From Periplaneta americana (Eukaryota; Arthropoda; Insecta; Blattodea; Blattidae), in the NCBI RefSeq assembly GCF_040183065.1, contig NC_091120.1, positions 189,893,627-189,957,626 of the forward strand: a DNA stretch of 64,000 bases, in the 5' to 3' direction. The position numbers and the translations under genes were made by a program. Position 1 is the first letter of the stretch, and every line of letters begins with the position of its first letter. This document shows positions 1 to 10,426 of the stretch, in pieces. The notes beneath the pieces were generated by a model that was given only the letters and a program-made list of their open reading frames with translations, was not told where the DNA came from and searched no databases.

Positions 1-650
1 GCAAAGAAAACAACCAACTTCATAAGTGATTACAAGCGCATCGAACTACATCATAGACCGTTGTCATGGATACGAATGAGTCTGAAACGTTAAGCTATGG
101 TCTCCCAAACTTACACACTGCCTGTGGCACCGGACTATCATTTCAGATGCCTTACTTTCACTTATACACGTCAATTTCGACACTCCTCCAGCTCTGTTCG
201 AGGCGCGCAAGTACTACAATTAGATCGGCTATCATATAATCATCCGTTAATGTCGTTGATGTTTATGATCACTGTTAGCACATAACTTGTGATGGATAAA
301 TCATGAGAATTAGATATGCGGCAACTTCAAGCCAGGGGCTGACATTATGATGAACTGGATTAAGCTGGCAAAAGTAATGAGAACATGTGGTTTGAAGGAT
401 TGAGAAATATCAGGAGATATATAGAGGAGTTGGCTAATTTGGCATAGCAGCTATCAATTACACCAACTAAATTAACGATCCCGCCGACAATTTCAATGGA
501 CTCGTGTTCGTTTCCATGGAGAAATTCTTATAGAGTGGACTCATAATTCGAACTCTAAGGGGAATTTGAATAAAATTAGAAATATCGAACATTGGAATAG
601 ACCATCAACATTTTTAGGAAAAACATATAAACAAAATAAATAATTGACTA
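1..650. other. Unassigned AT-rich DNA, no gene seen
   Basis: I see no coherent coding frame, tRNA or clear repeat here. The short open frame at 97-285 has no recognisable domain and ordinary composition, so I treat it as chance. Confidence 0.5.
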
Positions 651-1026
651 CATTGCGATCTTACTCGTGTTAATTATGTAAGCATGTTTGGCTTACAGCT
701 GTTTCGGTGCTTCTTGACACAATCCTCAGAGCCTACTAGATCTCGGCGCTATCTCAACTTCGCTGCCTGTTGTGTGGGTGCGTTCGTGTGATGAAGAGTT
801 GTGTCAAACAGTGTGTGTGTTCTGAAATTGATCTGTGTGTTGTGAATTTGATCAGGGTGTGTTTTAGTGCGTCTGTATATTCCATATTGTTCTAGTGTGT
901 TGAGTTTTTGGTTTTTGGGTTGTATGTGTAGGATTTCCATGTCTGTATTTATGTTATTGTAGCTATGTGTGGTTAGCATTAGTTATGTGTTCGGCATATG
1001 TAGATGTATTGTGTCCTCTGGTTATT
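651..1026 (-). mobile_element. Penelope-like element (PLE), 3'-terminal fragment
   Basis: Read on the minus strand this matches, nearly base for base, the 3' part of the longer Penelope-like element at 56577-57970. Both share the frame segment MEILHIQ, the run KNQKLNTLEQY, and the end segment where 'ctgaggatt' precedes 'ccgaaac'. Only the C-terminal coding tail and 3' end remain; the RT domain is absent. It ends abruptly at about 1026, where the 286-bp tandem array begins, so the array and the fragment abut without a spacer. The inner frame still reads for about 76 codons but encodes no complete domain, so it is a dead fragment. Confidence 0.75.
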
Positions 1027-2760
1027 GGAACAATTTTTCCCTCAAAATTATTGAAATCACCTTTACAGGGAGTTATACTTGAAAGCTTGATCTGCATAAT
1101 ACTACACGTCACTATTCGTTAACAGAAAACCACAATTTAAGTCACACAGAGTTAGTGCGCACTCAATGTTGGTTGCTTGACGGTTGTCAGCCCACTTTGA
1201 GGTCTGTGGATATAGAGGGAAAAGTTGGATCGGTGTCGGGTAGAGTTTCCGGGTAGCTCAGTTGGTAGAGCGTTGGCACGTTTAACCAAAGGTCTCAGGT
1301 TCGATACCCGGCCCCGGAACAATTTTTCCCTCAAAATTACTCAAAACAACTTTACAGGGAGTTATACTTGAAAGCTTGATTTGCGTAATACACGTCACTG
1401 TTCGTTAACAGAAAACCACAATTTAAGTCACACGGAGTTAGTGTGCACTCGAAGTTGGTTGCTTGACGGTTGTCAGCCCACTTTGAGGTCTGCGGATATA
1501 GAGGGAAAAGTTGGATCGGTGTCGGGTAGAGTTTCCGGGTAGCTCAGTTGGTAGAGCGTTGGCACGTTTAACCAAAGGTCTCAGGTTCGATACCCGGCCC
1601 CGGAACAATTTTTCCCTCAAAATTACTCAAAACAACTTTACAGGGAGTTATACTTGAAAGCTTGATTTGCGTAATACACGTCACTGTTCGTTAACAGAAA
1701 ACCACAATTTAAGTCACACAGAGTTAGTTTGCACTCAATGTTGGTTGCTTGACGGTTTCAGCCCACTTTGAGGTCTGTGGATATAGAGGGAAAAGTTGGA
1801 TCGGTGTCGGGTAGAGTTCCCGGGTAGCTCAGTTGGTAGAGCGTTGGCACGTTTAACCAAAGGTCTCAGGTTCGATACCCGGCCCCGGAACAATTTTTCC
1901 CTCAAAATTACTCAAATCAACTTTACAGGGAGTTATACCTGAAAGCTTAATTTGCATAATACACGTCAATGTTCGTTAACAGAGAACCACAATTTAAGTC
2001 ACACAGAGTTAGTGTGCACTCAATGTTGGTTGCTTGACGGTTGTCAGCCCACTTTGAGGTCTGTGGATATAGAGGGAAAAGTTGGATCGGTGTCGGGTAG
2101 AGTTTCCGGGTAGCTCAGTTGGTAGAGCGTTGGCACGTTTAACCAAAGGTCTCAGGTTCGATACCCGGCCCCGGAACAATTTTTCCCTCAAAATTACTCA
2201 AATCAACTTTACAGGGAGTTATACCTGAAAGCTTAATTTGCATAATACACGTCACTGTTCGTTAACAGAGAACCACAATTTAAGTCACACAGAGTTAGTG
2301 TGCACTCAATGTTGGTTGCTTGACGGTTGTCAGCCCACTTTGAGGTCTGTGGATATAGAGGGAAAAGTTGGATCGGTGTCGGGTAGAGTTTCCGGGTAGC
2401 TCAGTTGGTAGAGCGTTGGCACGTTTAACCAAAGGTCTCAGGTTCGATACCCGGCCCCGGAACAATTTTTCCCTCAAAATTACTCAAATCAACTTTACAG
2501 GGAGTTATACCTGAAAGCTTGATTTGCATAATACACGTCACTGTTCGTTAACAGAGAACCACAATTTAAGTCACACAGAGTTAGTGTGCACTCAATGTTG
2601 GTTGCTTGACGGTTGTCAGCCCACTTTGAGGTCTGTGGATATAAAGGGAAAAGTTGGATCGGTGTCGGTAGAACTCAGTTGATAGAGCGTTGGTACGTTT
2701 AACCTAAGGTTCCGGGTTTGATACCCGTCCCCGGAAAAATTTTTTCCTCAAAATTATTCA
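1027..2760 (+). repeat. 286-bp tandem array, six units, each with a tRNA-like cassette
   Basis: The unit 'caatttttccctcaaaatta ... ccggccccggaa' repeats with a 285-286 bp period six times with very few differences; the last unit (from about 2470) is more diverged and shortened. The period is seen from equivalent positions 1152, 1438, 2009 and 2295. Each unit contains one tRNA-like segment, a T5 run just after it, and about 200 bp of non-tRNA sequence. The minus-strand 60-codon open frames are the same repeat read backwards and are not genes. It looks like a tRNA-derived SINE or tRNA pseudogene amplified in tandem. Confidence 0.9.
1247..1320 (+). repeat. tRNA-like Pol III cassette (also at 1533-1606, 1818-1890, 2104-2177, 2390-2463, 2668-2735)
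   Basis: The segment has an A box (TAGCTCAGTTGGTAGAG), a B box (GGTTCGATACC) and complementary ends TTCCGGG / CCCGGAA that can form a 7-bp acceptor stem. D and anticodon stems (TTGG/CCAA) also form. Against a working tRNA: the anticodon loop reads ACGTTTA with C instead of the invariant T at position 33, the T stem has a mismatch, and one extra C sits between T stem and acceptor. A run of five T lies 3-4 bases after the end, which could stop Pol III. I call it a tRNA-derived promoter unit, not a tRNA gene. The sixth copy is visibly decayed. Confidence 0.7.
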
Positions 2761-3431
2761 AAATCAATGTAGTGATTGTAGTGGAAATAGAAATCACTAC
2801 GCACGGATAGACAACTTGCTAAAAAAAAAAAAAAAAGCACACATTATTTGTATTGGGAGTGCTCAAATCCTGTATTTCCGTCAACATTTCGAAACCCTTT
2901 ACCCGCCATTAACTTTATATAAAACGATGGCAATCAGATTATATGAATAGTCTGCGATGTGTTCGATGATGAATGACGGATTCTCAGAAATAAATAAAAA
3001 GGAGACTTCTACAGAAATGTACTGTAACATTGTAGGGCTGAACATTACAATGTCTGTTTCAATACGATATTCTATTTCCCGACAGGCGGATCGAAAGACA
3101 CACAATGGCATTCAAGTGTCCTTGAGAAAAGAGTCTGTTATGCAGGCTCTGCTTTTTTCACTATCGAAGTAATGGCACGGTCTCATTTCTGTGACGTTAA
3201 TAGAAACCGAGTGGGGTGCAGTCTCAGTGAAAGGGATATCTAGCGTAGCATAATTACTCGCTCAGATAACCAGGAGGTTTTTGTCGTGTAGATAATTATA
3301 CAGGAATTATCAAACTAAAAGTGGGAGTGTCTCTTTCCACATGGCAATTTTTATCTATGCTTCATTTCTGTCTTACGCCCAATCAGAGGAATATTTTTAC
3401 CTGCAGATGACAGTAGCATATCGGTGTGGAT
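2761..3431. other. Unassigned non-coding DNA
   Basis: An A16 run occurs at 2821-2836. Overlapping short frames on both strands at 2899-3172 show no domain. No gene is supported. Confidence 0.5.
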
Positions 3432-3929
3432 CAGTGGCGTAACTTACACCCTCGCAGACCCCACGTTGCAGGGTGGGGGGGGGCCGAAAACGTTCAGTGG
3501 TTATAGTCGGACCATCGGATCTGTGCCCCCGTAAGATATGCGAACTGAACCCTAATTCCTTCTCAGCTTCATTTCTCTCCCTGCATTCCTATCTCTCTCT
3601 TTTCTATCTCTCTCCCTTTCTGTGCCCCACTACTCACAATTTTGGCCTTCTTGCGGGACAGTTTACAATATTTGTACTTGCAGTCCAGTGTTGTCAACTC
3701 AACATGAATACTGTAGCACGGAATGGCGAAAGAAATATTATTAAGCAACTACGTAATAGCATTTTGCGATGAAGAGAAACAAACAGGTCAACATCTGTTT
3801 CCTATAAATCAGGCAACGAAAAGAGCAGCTGATATCAGATTATGCATTAAAATTACTTACTTAACTAATACTAATAATACAACATTTTATATTATTTATA
3901 TAGACAGGTCAGAGCTCCTAATAAAGAAA

Positions 3930-4222
3930 ATCAGGAGAGAGGGAGTCTGTGCAGGAGATGAAAAGCTAGAATCACCAGGGAAGAACAGACCAAGGGAACT
4001 TTTAATTATTATAGATGATATGAACCGATGTATTTTAAGAAGAAAGATACAAGAATTTTATATCGTTCAGGAAGAAGTTTCAACATTGAAGAAATTGCTG
4101 AAGCTTGCGAGAGAAGTAATGATTTCCAAGGTTGGAGAGAAAAACTACGGAAAGTGATTCGAGACATGGGATTTAGGTTTAAAAAATGTAGAAATACAAG
4201 ATGTATTTTGATTGAAAGAATA
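3930..4222 (+). pseudogene. Broken DDE-type transposase, N-terminal region
   Basis: The frame starting at 3723 gives RPRELLIIIDDMNRCILRRK followed by IQEFYIVQEEVSTLKKLL; after about 4100 the similarity continues in a second frame as GWREKLRKVIRDMGFRFKKC and RCILIERIVIY. This order (short basic N-terminus, 'RRKI.EFY...PTLKKLL', 'G...LRK.L..MGF.FKK') is what I recall from insect DDE_3/IS630-Tc1-like transposases just before their catalytic domain. A frameshift separates the two parts and the catalytic D-D-D/E region is missing; the frame runs out into the palindrome at 4229. The family assignment is from memory of the motif pattern, so moderate confidence. Confidence 0.55.
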
Positions 4223-4228
4223 GTTATT

Positions 4229-4298
4229 TATGGTACTTGTGAGGTAAGTGCATCTTTATTACACGAGTGCAATAAAGATCACGCTCACAAGTACCATA
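4229..4298. repeat. 70-nt near-perfect hairpin palindrome
   Basis: TATGGTACTTGTGAG at 4229 pairs with CTCACAAGTACCATA ending at 4298; inside it ATCTTTATT pairs with AATAAAGAT around a short loop. It sits directly after the transposase fragment and just before the left inverted repeat at 4305, so it may be a transposon end structure. Confidence 0.75.
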
Positions 4299-4304
4299 CA
4301 TAAT

Positions 4305-5115
4305 TTTATCCATGACCATAACGAAAAATTATGTTTTATAAAAGAAAATATGTTGAAAATAAGTCCTCATGTAATCACATACCATGACATGGATTTTAGA
4401 ATCAATACGTTACTAGGTAGGTCATGATGTAGGAGGCCATGATTAGTAAAGAATGGTATCTAAGGCGTTGGATAAATAACAAATTATAATTAATTATATA
4501 ATTTTAATATATATTTTTTCACTTTAAACGTGTATTTTCGTCTTTTTGAAGTTTCAGGGATTATTTAGAAGTGTTCACGGAAATAATGTGATTAAAATAA
4601 TTTAACATTTTACTTCTGTAAACTTAAGAGGAATATTAAAACTTCATTAATCATCGTGTCTGTTTAGCTCAGTTGGCTAACGCGTGTTGTTTTAAAATCC
4701 TATAAACCCAACTTCGTAGGTTCAAGTCTCCTCGTATCCCAAAAGGTAAATTATTACAAAATTTTAAAAAGATGCATATTAGATATGGATGTAATGTACA
4801 AATTACGACGTAGCAGATAGAGAAAAGAGAAGGAGATTGAGTGTATGTATATTTAAGAAATGGTAATAAAGAAGTAGAGGTAGTGACATCTAGTAACTAA
4901 TATATTAACTTCTTGAGTAATAGTTCAATGGAAATGTATACGTGTGTACCCGGGTACTAGGAAAATAGCCTACTAATGAACTGTGAGATAAAGTTCAAAC
5001 TGTGAGGTAAAGTCTTTATCTCACTAGTGGAATAAAGTAATGTTGAATAATAGCCTACTTTACACACGCAAAAGTATTTAGTAAAGGCATGTTTTTCGTT
5101 ATGGTCATGGATAAA
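4305..5115. mobile_element. MITE-like element with perfect 23-bp inverted ends
   Basis: The 23-bp arm at 4306-4328 (ttatccatgaccataacg followed by aaaaa) is the exact reverse complement of 5092-5114. The roughly 810-bp interior holds no protein. It does hold a decayed tRNA-like stretch at 4663-4742 (A-box-like TTAGCTCAGTTGG, B-box-like GGTTCAAGTCTCC). Flanks are A/T rich (ataat on both sides), so the TSD cannot be resolved by eye. Confidence 0.6.
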
Positions 5116-6183
5116 TAATATTGTAGCATGGAGGACCAGTTATTTATAACACCGTTTGACGGAAGTTTGGCAACATCCCTATTCGGCAAGGTTCGTGGCC
5201 TGCTGTTTAACGTGGTGGGAGGAAAGCGGGTGGAATGGAGTGAGTACAGGCGTTAACTTTTTCAAGAACGACGACAGCGCTGAAGGGGCACAGATCCGAT
5301 GGTCCGACAATACTGATGCATATTTGGGAAATGAATTCGAATTACAGTTCAAGACCTACATTATGTATTTTATATAACGCATGTCCACTCTTTTTACTCT
5401 CTGGCATATGGAAAACTGTGGTAATTACCACCATCACTGTACCCGAGAATGCACATTCAATGATCCAAGTGGCAGTGCTTCGCCTCATACACCCCCCGTC
5501 GATTGCCTCAATAGACTCGCCCACAACCACACTGCAGTGACGCCAACGTTGAAAATGTGACAGAGTCATTTTTATGAATGGAAACATTGTTTCTCGTGGT
5601 GTATTTTCATGTCATTAAGTTGCCAACCGTAGTCGCAGTATAAATACAGTAAACGCACATTGAAATAAAGAAGTTTTGTATAGCAACACGTCTGCTTGTT
5701 AGGCCTACTAGATTTAATTCATCATTTTTCTCGTGTTTTCAGACAATAAAAACCTTTTAAAAGTAATTATGAACATTTAAGTGGTGCAGAAAAACGTAAA
5801 AGGAAAAAAATCTTGAAAAATATTTTCCAAATTGACTAAAATATACTCAATATTTTGACCAAGCAGTCACACAAACTACCTGTGGTGCAACGAATCCCAG
5901 TGTTTCAATTCATGACTCAAGAAAGACTTAGTGCCCTCAGTGTATGAAGTATTGAATGTGAAAAGCCGATAGACTTGATCTACATGATTTGATTGAGTCA
6001 ATTGCTTCTCAAAAGTTCAGAAGATAAAAGTGCTTGTTGAACTAAGCTTCACGTTAAATTTATCTTAGGTAGGGCTACTATTGTGTAGTTATGACCTTAG
6101 TAATATAATCGTTATATCATTTAATTTTTTTCACTTAATCCTGTATAAAAACGAGTAATTTTGCTATGTTAAATTGTTTCATT
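5116..6183. other. Unassigned AT-rich DNA
   Basis: Short frames at 5156-5587 overlap each other on both strands and show no domain. I see no gene or clear repeat before the LINE target site at 6184. Confidence 0.45.
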
Positions 6184-6195
6184 CAAATTAGATGT

Positions 6196-7113
6196 CATCA
6201 TCATCATCAACCACAGGGATTAGGCCTATTGGCCTGTTCCGTCTTCAAAGTTTATGTCGTCTATCCATCTTGTTCTTGGTCTACCAACATTTCTGTGTCC
6301 TCTTGGTTCATAGTTCAGTATTACTTTAGGTAACCGGTCGTCATTCATTCTTCTTATATGTTGGTACCAATTATGTTTTTGTTGTTGTATTTTCTCAGTC
6401 AAATTAAACATATTTAGTTGTTCTCGTATATTTTTGTTCTTTTGATGATCTAAAAGAGTGAGACCAGCGACACTTCGAAGGAATTTCATTTCGCTGGATT
6501 CAATTTTCTTTTTAGTTGTTCGGTTTATAGACCAATTTTCTGAACCATAAGTTAATAGTGGGACAGCTAACGTTGTATAAAATTTTAGTTGTGTTGAACG
6601 TTGTGTTTTATTTTTTAAGGTCCTTCGTATTGTTCCACACATCTGTTGAAATTTACTCATTTTATTTTTGACGTCTTGTTCTTTTACGTATGATATATTG
6701 CAGCCTAAATAGTTAAAGGAGGATACCTGTTCTATGATTTCATGATTTAAAACTATTTTACATCTTCTGTGATCAACTCCTTCAAATGCCATTGTTTTTG
6801 TTTTATGATTAGAAATTTTAAGATTATATTTTTCCATTATTAATTGTAGTTGATAAGCTGCCACCTGTAAGTCATCCTCCGATTCTGCCATCAAGATCTG
6901 ATCGTCAGCAAAAAGCATGAACTTCAATAATGTCGTGCCTATATTTATGCCGGTTGTTATTTTATTCTGCCAATCTTCTGTGGCTTTATCCATGTATATA
7001 TTGAATAATGTTGGAGATAAAGGGCAGCCTTGTTTAACACCCTGATTTACAATTATTGTATCACTCGTTTTGTTTCCTATTCTTACTGATATTCTTGTCT
7101 CGTATAAGCTTTA
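6196..7113 (-). mobile_element. 5'-truncated RTE-like LINE with perfect 12-bp TSD
   Basis: The insert is bounded by caaattagatgt at 6184-6195 and again at 7114-7125, a perfect 12-bp target-site duplication. On the minus strand it begins mid-RT, carries an uninterrupted C-terminal ORF and ends in a (GAT)n-type tail seen as 'catcatcatcat' next to the TSD. 5' truncation plus a simple-repeat tail is typical of target-primed reverse transcription. The perfect TSD and open frame suggest a fairly recent insertion. Confidence 0.9.
6226..7110 (-). pseudogene. LINE reverse transcriptase C-terminal half (RTE-like)
   Basis: The frame is open from the insertion boundary (7110) to the stop at 6226, about 295 codons; the first internal Met is at 6993. 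It contains RT palm motifs GVKQGCPLSPTLFN and FADDQ (the catalytic YADD-type box, here F-A-D-D), then SFNYLGCNISY, LLTYGSENW, a W-x2-HIRRM segment and the C-terminal GRPRTRWIDD tail. This arrangement is typical of insect endonuclease/RT proteins of the RTE group. The AP endonuclease and N-terminal RT motifs are missing through 5' truncation, so it cannot mobilise itself. The related decayed copy is at 40671-41314. Confidence 0.85.
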
Positions 7114-7237
7114 CAAATTAGATGTAAAAAATAAAATTATGATAATATGAAAAAAAAAATGGCACTGAGGAAAGGGACCCAAATTATCATTTTTGCTGGG
7201 AATCCCAGATATAAAAAGTTACGCCACTGGAGTGGAG

Positions 7238-7690
7238 AGTCATTGAGCTTTGATAAGTTGTCAAATATCTGTAGAAATAGACATAAACAACGTTTTATTT
7301 ATGTCCTGCAGATATGCAAGTAATTAATACAACAAAACAGCGTAACGATTTCATAAACAATTACAGAAATATATGCTTAAGTGTGTCTGTTAAAAGAAGT
7401 CTAATAATAAACATGTGAATTTTTATCTTCACTATTTTTAATGCTTATCTGTTTTAAACCTTCAGATAATATACCGTAACCATGGTTTCATGGAAGTGAT
7501 GCAGAACGCCACGTGTAATGCGGGCACGTGAAAAGGTACAGTAATCTAGTACAAAGCGCATATATTATTACTTGCTATGGGAGAAATTGTTGTGATCCGA
7601 AAAAAAGAAATCAAGTTAGGGAATTTGCGGAAATAAACTTTTTCTGTGTACTATACCTGTCTCACAAAAGTGGCTTTTGGACATATCAAC
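7238..7690. other. Unassigned DNA before the satellite
   Basis: AT-rich; the frame at 7528-7740 runs into the satellite and has no domain. Nothing assignable. Confidence 0.4.
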
Positions 7691-9222
7691 TATCTGTCCT
7701 TCCGTCCATCCATCCGCCCATGTACAGCGATTCATTCTAAACTACGCCATTAGTCAGATTTTGTTCATATATTTAATATGTACTAGTCAAATTTTATCAG
7801 GGAATGTTGTACATGAAATGTAACAATTTTAGTATAAGTCTCTCTGTGTACAGCGATTTATGCTAAACTATTGGACTGAATTTTGTTCATATTCAGTATC
7901 TAAGAGTCAATTTATCAGGGAACGATGTACATGAAATATAATAATTTTAGTACTAGTCTGTCTGTGTAAAGCGATTTATGCTAAACTATTGGACTGAATT
8001 TTGTTCATATTCAGTATCTAAGAGTCAATTTATCAGGGAATGATGTACATGAAATATAATAATTTTAGTACTAGTCTGTCTGGGTACAGCGATTTATGCT
8101 AAACTATTGGACTGAATTTTGTTCATATTCAGTATCTAAGAGTCAATTTATCAGGGAATGATGTACATGAAATATAATAATTTTAGTACTAGTCTGTCTG
8201 TGTACAGCGATTTATGCTAAACTATTGGACTGAATTTTGTTCATATTCAGTATCTAAGAGTCAATTTATCAGGGAATGATGTACATGAAATATAATAATT
8301 TTAGTACTAGTCTGTCTGTGTACAGCGATTTATGCTAAACTATTGGACTGAATTTTGTTCATATTCAGTATCTAAGAGTCAATTTATCAGGGAATGATGT
8401 ACATGAAATATAATAATTTTAGTACTAGTCTGTCTGTGTACAGCGATTTATGCTAAACTATTGGACTGAATTTTGTTCATATTCAGTATCTAAGAGTCAA
8501 TTTATCAGGGAATGATGTACATGAAATATAATAATTTTAGTACTAGTCTGTCTGTGTACAGCGATTTATGCTAAACTATTGGACTGAATTTTGTTCATAT
8601 TCAGTATCTAAGAGTCAATTTATCAGGGAATGATGTACATGAAATATAATAATTTTAGTACTAGTCTGTCTGTGTACAGCGATTTATGCTAAACTATTGG
8701 ACTGAATTTTGTTCATATTCAGTATCTAAGAGTCAATTTATCAGGGAATGATGTACATGAAATATAATAATTTTAGTACTAGTCTGTCTGTGTACAGCGA
8801 TTTATGCTAAACTATTGGACTGAATTTTGTTCATATTCAGTATCTAAGAGTCAATTTATCAGGGAATGATGTACATGAAATATAATAATTTTAGTATAAG
8901 TCCCTCTGTGTATAGCGATTTATGCTAAACTATTGGACTGAATTTTGTTCATATTCAGTATCTAAGAGTCAATTTATCAGGGAATGATGTACATGAAATA
9001 TAATAATTTTAGTACTAGTCTGTCTGTGTACAGCGATTGATGCTAAACTATTGGACTGAATTTTGTTCATATTCAGTATCTAAGAGTCAATTTATCAGGG
9101 AATGATGTACATGAAATATAATAATTTTAGTACTAGTCTGTCTGTGTACAGCGATTGATGCTAAACTATTGGACTGAATTTTGTTCATATTCAGTATCTA
9201 AGAGTCAATTTATCAGGGAATG
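7691..9222 (+). repeat. 118-bp satellite array, about 12 units
   Basis: The unit 'tgtacagcgatttatgctaa ... cagggaatgatgtacatgaa ... actagtctg' repeats with a 118-bp period (equivalent positions 7962, 8080, 8198). Units from about 7960 to 9220 are nearly identical; the first two (7700-7900) are diverged and shorter, as is usual at array edges. The array is cut by a hAT insertion at 9223 and resumes at 10427. No ORF spans it. Confidence 0.95.
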
Positions 9223-9332
9223 ATGTACATCAGCCGTGGCGAAAAGGCCATGGTGCGCCGAGCCACTGTGTAAGCTGCAACGTGCATAGCATCTACGGAG
9301 GGAGGCGGACAACCGAAGGGGAAGTTAATGTT

Positions 9333-9558
9333 AAATGTTATGTTTTATTTAACGACGCTCGCAACTACAGAGGTTATATCAGCGTCGCCTAATGTGCCGG
9401 AATTTTGTCCCGCAGGAGTTCTTTTACATGCCAGTAAATCTACTGACATGAGCCTGTCGCATTTAAGCACACTTAAATGCCATCGACCTGGCCCGGGATC
9501 GAACCCGCAACCTTGGGCATAGAAGGCCAGCGCTATACCAACTCGCCAACCAGGTAGG
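9333..9558 (-). mobile_element. tRNA-derived SINE with perfect 15-bp TSD
   Basis: On the minus strand it starts with a tRNA-like head (A-box-like tggcgagttggtatagcgc, B box gggttcgatcccg) and ends in a tail containing 'gagcgtcgttaaataaa'. The 15-bp duplication ggggaagttaatgtt lies at 9318-9332 and 9559-9573. The other deleted hAT copy (38848-39844) lacks it, which confirms insertion after the hAT copies diverged. The open frame at 9328-9522 is an antisense reading of the SINE. Confidence 0.9.
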
Positions 9559-9649
9559 GGGGAAGTTAATGTTTAGGACGTGTAACGAAGAAAGAAATGA
9601 ACAAGAAAACATGGGACACATTATCACAACCTAAAATTAACTGTCTTCA

Positions 9650-9912
9650 GAATGTTTCTGCGACAAAGTTTCAAAATCAGGAATTATGTCACTTACTGCC
9701 AATCGTAGTTGATCACGAAGTTATTTGTCTATCAGTCGTGATCTAAATTTGGTTTTTATTATTTTCACTGTTGAAAATAATTTTTCACAAACGTAAGTTA
9801 CAGCGAACATGGCTTCAACAGAGCAAGCGAAAGAACGAAGCTTCAAATATTTATTTTTTTCCAAAGATTTGAAAAGTTCAATATCTGTCAAGTCCTTACA
9901 TCTAGCTTTCAT
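9650..9912 (-). pseudogene. hAT transposase C-terminal (dimerisation) remnant
   Basis: The frame 9912-9721 reads a short segment with LRSFACSVEAMFAVTYVCEK and LFSTVKIIKTKFRSRL, the '.FA.S....F.STY.CE..FS..K..K...RSRL' pattern of the hAT C-terminal dimerisation domain (ZBED5/GTF2IRD2-like group, from memory). A stop follows; further weak similarity (ITPDFETLS-type) continues to about 9650 in another frame. The RNase-H-like catalytic region that should precede it is deleted. Confidence 0.75.
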
Positions 9913-10006
9913 TTAACGTCACACTGTAAATCTGTGAGTTTAAATTGAAAATCTAACCGCATTATTCGTACATCTGCTGTAAAAGAATCGATGTACAGAG
10001 ATGATA

Positions 10007-10009
10007 ATG

Positions 10010-10068
<59 letters not shown>
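10007..10068. repeat. (AAT)n microsatellite at the hAT deletion junction
   Basis: About 20 AAT triplets separate the N- and C-terminal transposase remnants. A TTA/ATT run sits at the same place in the sister hAT copy (39206-39259), so it belongs to the deleted element's structure. Confidence 0.85.
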
Positions 10069-10070
<2 letters not shown>

Positions 10071-10072
<2 letters not shown>

Positions 10073-10283
10073 AACCTTTTAATGTTTCATCAGTAACATG
10101 TAGTAACTTATAATGCCGTTTTATGTTATACAACCGTTTTCCTAGTAATATTTGTGAACAAATCATACATTTAATATTTTCATCATATTGTAAGCAAAAG
10201 AATGCATCCTCCCATCCTACTTGAAACTTTCGTTTTTTATAGAGGTACATGGTTTCGAGAGAGATATTGCGACGATACGCCAC
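10071..10283 (-). pseudogene. hAT transposase N-terminal zinc-finger remnant
   Basis: The minus-strand frame contains KRKFQVGWEDAFFCLQ followed by CMICSQILLGKRLYNIKRHY and LLHVTDE, i.e. 'W.D.FF......K..C.IC......K.YN.KRHY...H', the BED-like finger at the N-terminus of ZBED/GTF2IRD2-like hAT transposases. Key residues are the C-x2-C pair and the later H residues. It runs into the AAT repeat at 10068, where about 400 codons of catalytic domain are missing. Confidence 0.75.
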
Positions 10284-10426
10284 TCGCAGGTCCGAGACAA
10301 ATACAAATAGAACGGAGCTTGACTCCAGTGAGTGAGAGGGTGGGGGTTGTAGGTAGGAAGCGAAAGAAAAGCACTGCGAGCCACAATGTGCTCGTGAGTC
10401 GCATTTTCGCCGCGGCTGATGTACAT

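Larger units (their letters stand above)
3432..7229. mobile_element. Possible hAT-type element shell with CAGTGGCGTAACTT ends
   Basis: The 14-mer CAGTGGCGTAACTT starts at 3432 and its exact reverse complement ends at 7229. CAGTGGCG-type termini are common in hAT elements (established). The 8 bases outside each end, gtgtggat and gagtggag, agree at 6 of 8 positions, as a decayed 8-bp hAT duplication would. Against it: the internal DDE fragment (3930-4222) is not hAT-like, and no hAT transposase was found inside. The 3.8-kb span therefore may be composite. Confidence 0.45.
9231..10418 (-). mobile_element. Deleted hAT element, 8-bp TSD, inserted in the satellite
   Basis: Ends CAGCCGTGGCGAAAA (9231) and TTTTCGCCGCGGCTG (to 10418) are inverted repeats with one mismatch. 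They are flanked by the perfect 8-bp duplication atgtacat at 9223-9230 and 10419-10426, whose sequence is part of the satellite unit. Eight-bp TSDs are the hAT signature. Inside, on the minus strand, are an N-terminal zinc-finger segment and a C-terminal dimerisation segment of a hAT transposase joined by an AAT microsatellite, so the catalytic core is gone. A SINE sits within it at 9333-9558. The sister copy is at 38848-39844. Confidence 0.93.

Noticed and set aside
1152..2477. Four 60-codon identical minus-strand ORFs (MREKLFRGRVSNLR...)
   Set aside because: They are antisense of the 286-bp tRNA-like repeat; identity reflects array homogenisation, not protein constraint.
1247..2735. Cluster of functional tRNA genes
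   Set aside because: Anticodon loop lacks T33, T stem mismatch and an extra base before the acceptor stem make decoding function unlikely.
5156..5587. Overlapping small ORFs on both strands
   Set aside because: No recognisable domain and mutually overlapping; no independent support.
7691..9222. CRISPR-like array
   Set aside because: Whole 118-bp unit is conserved with no variable spacers; eukaryotic satellite. The same applies to the 39-bp array at 53735-56036.
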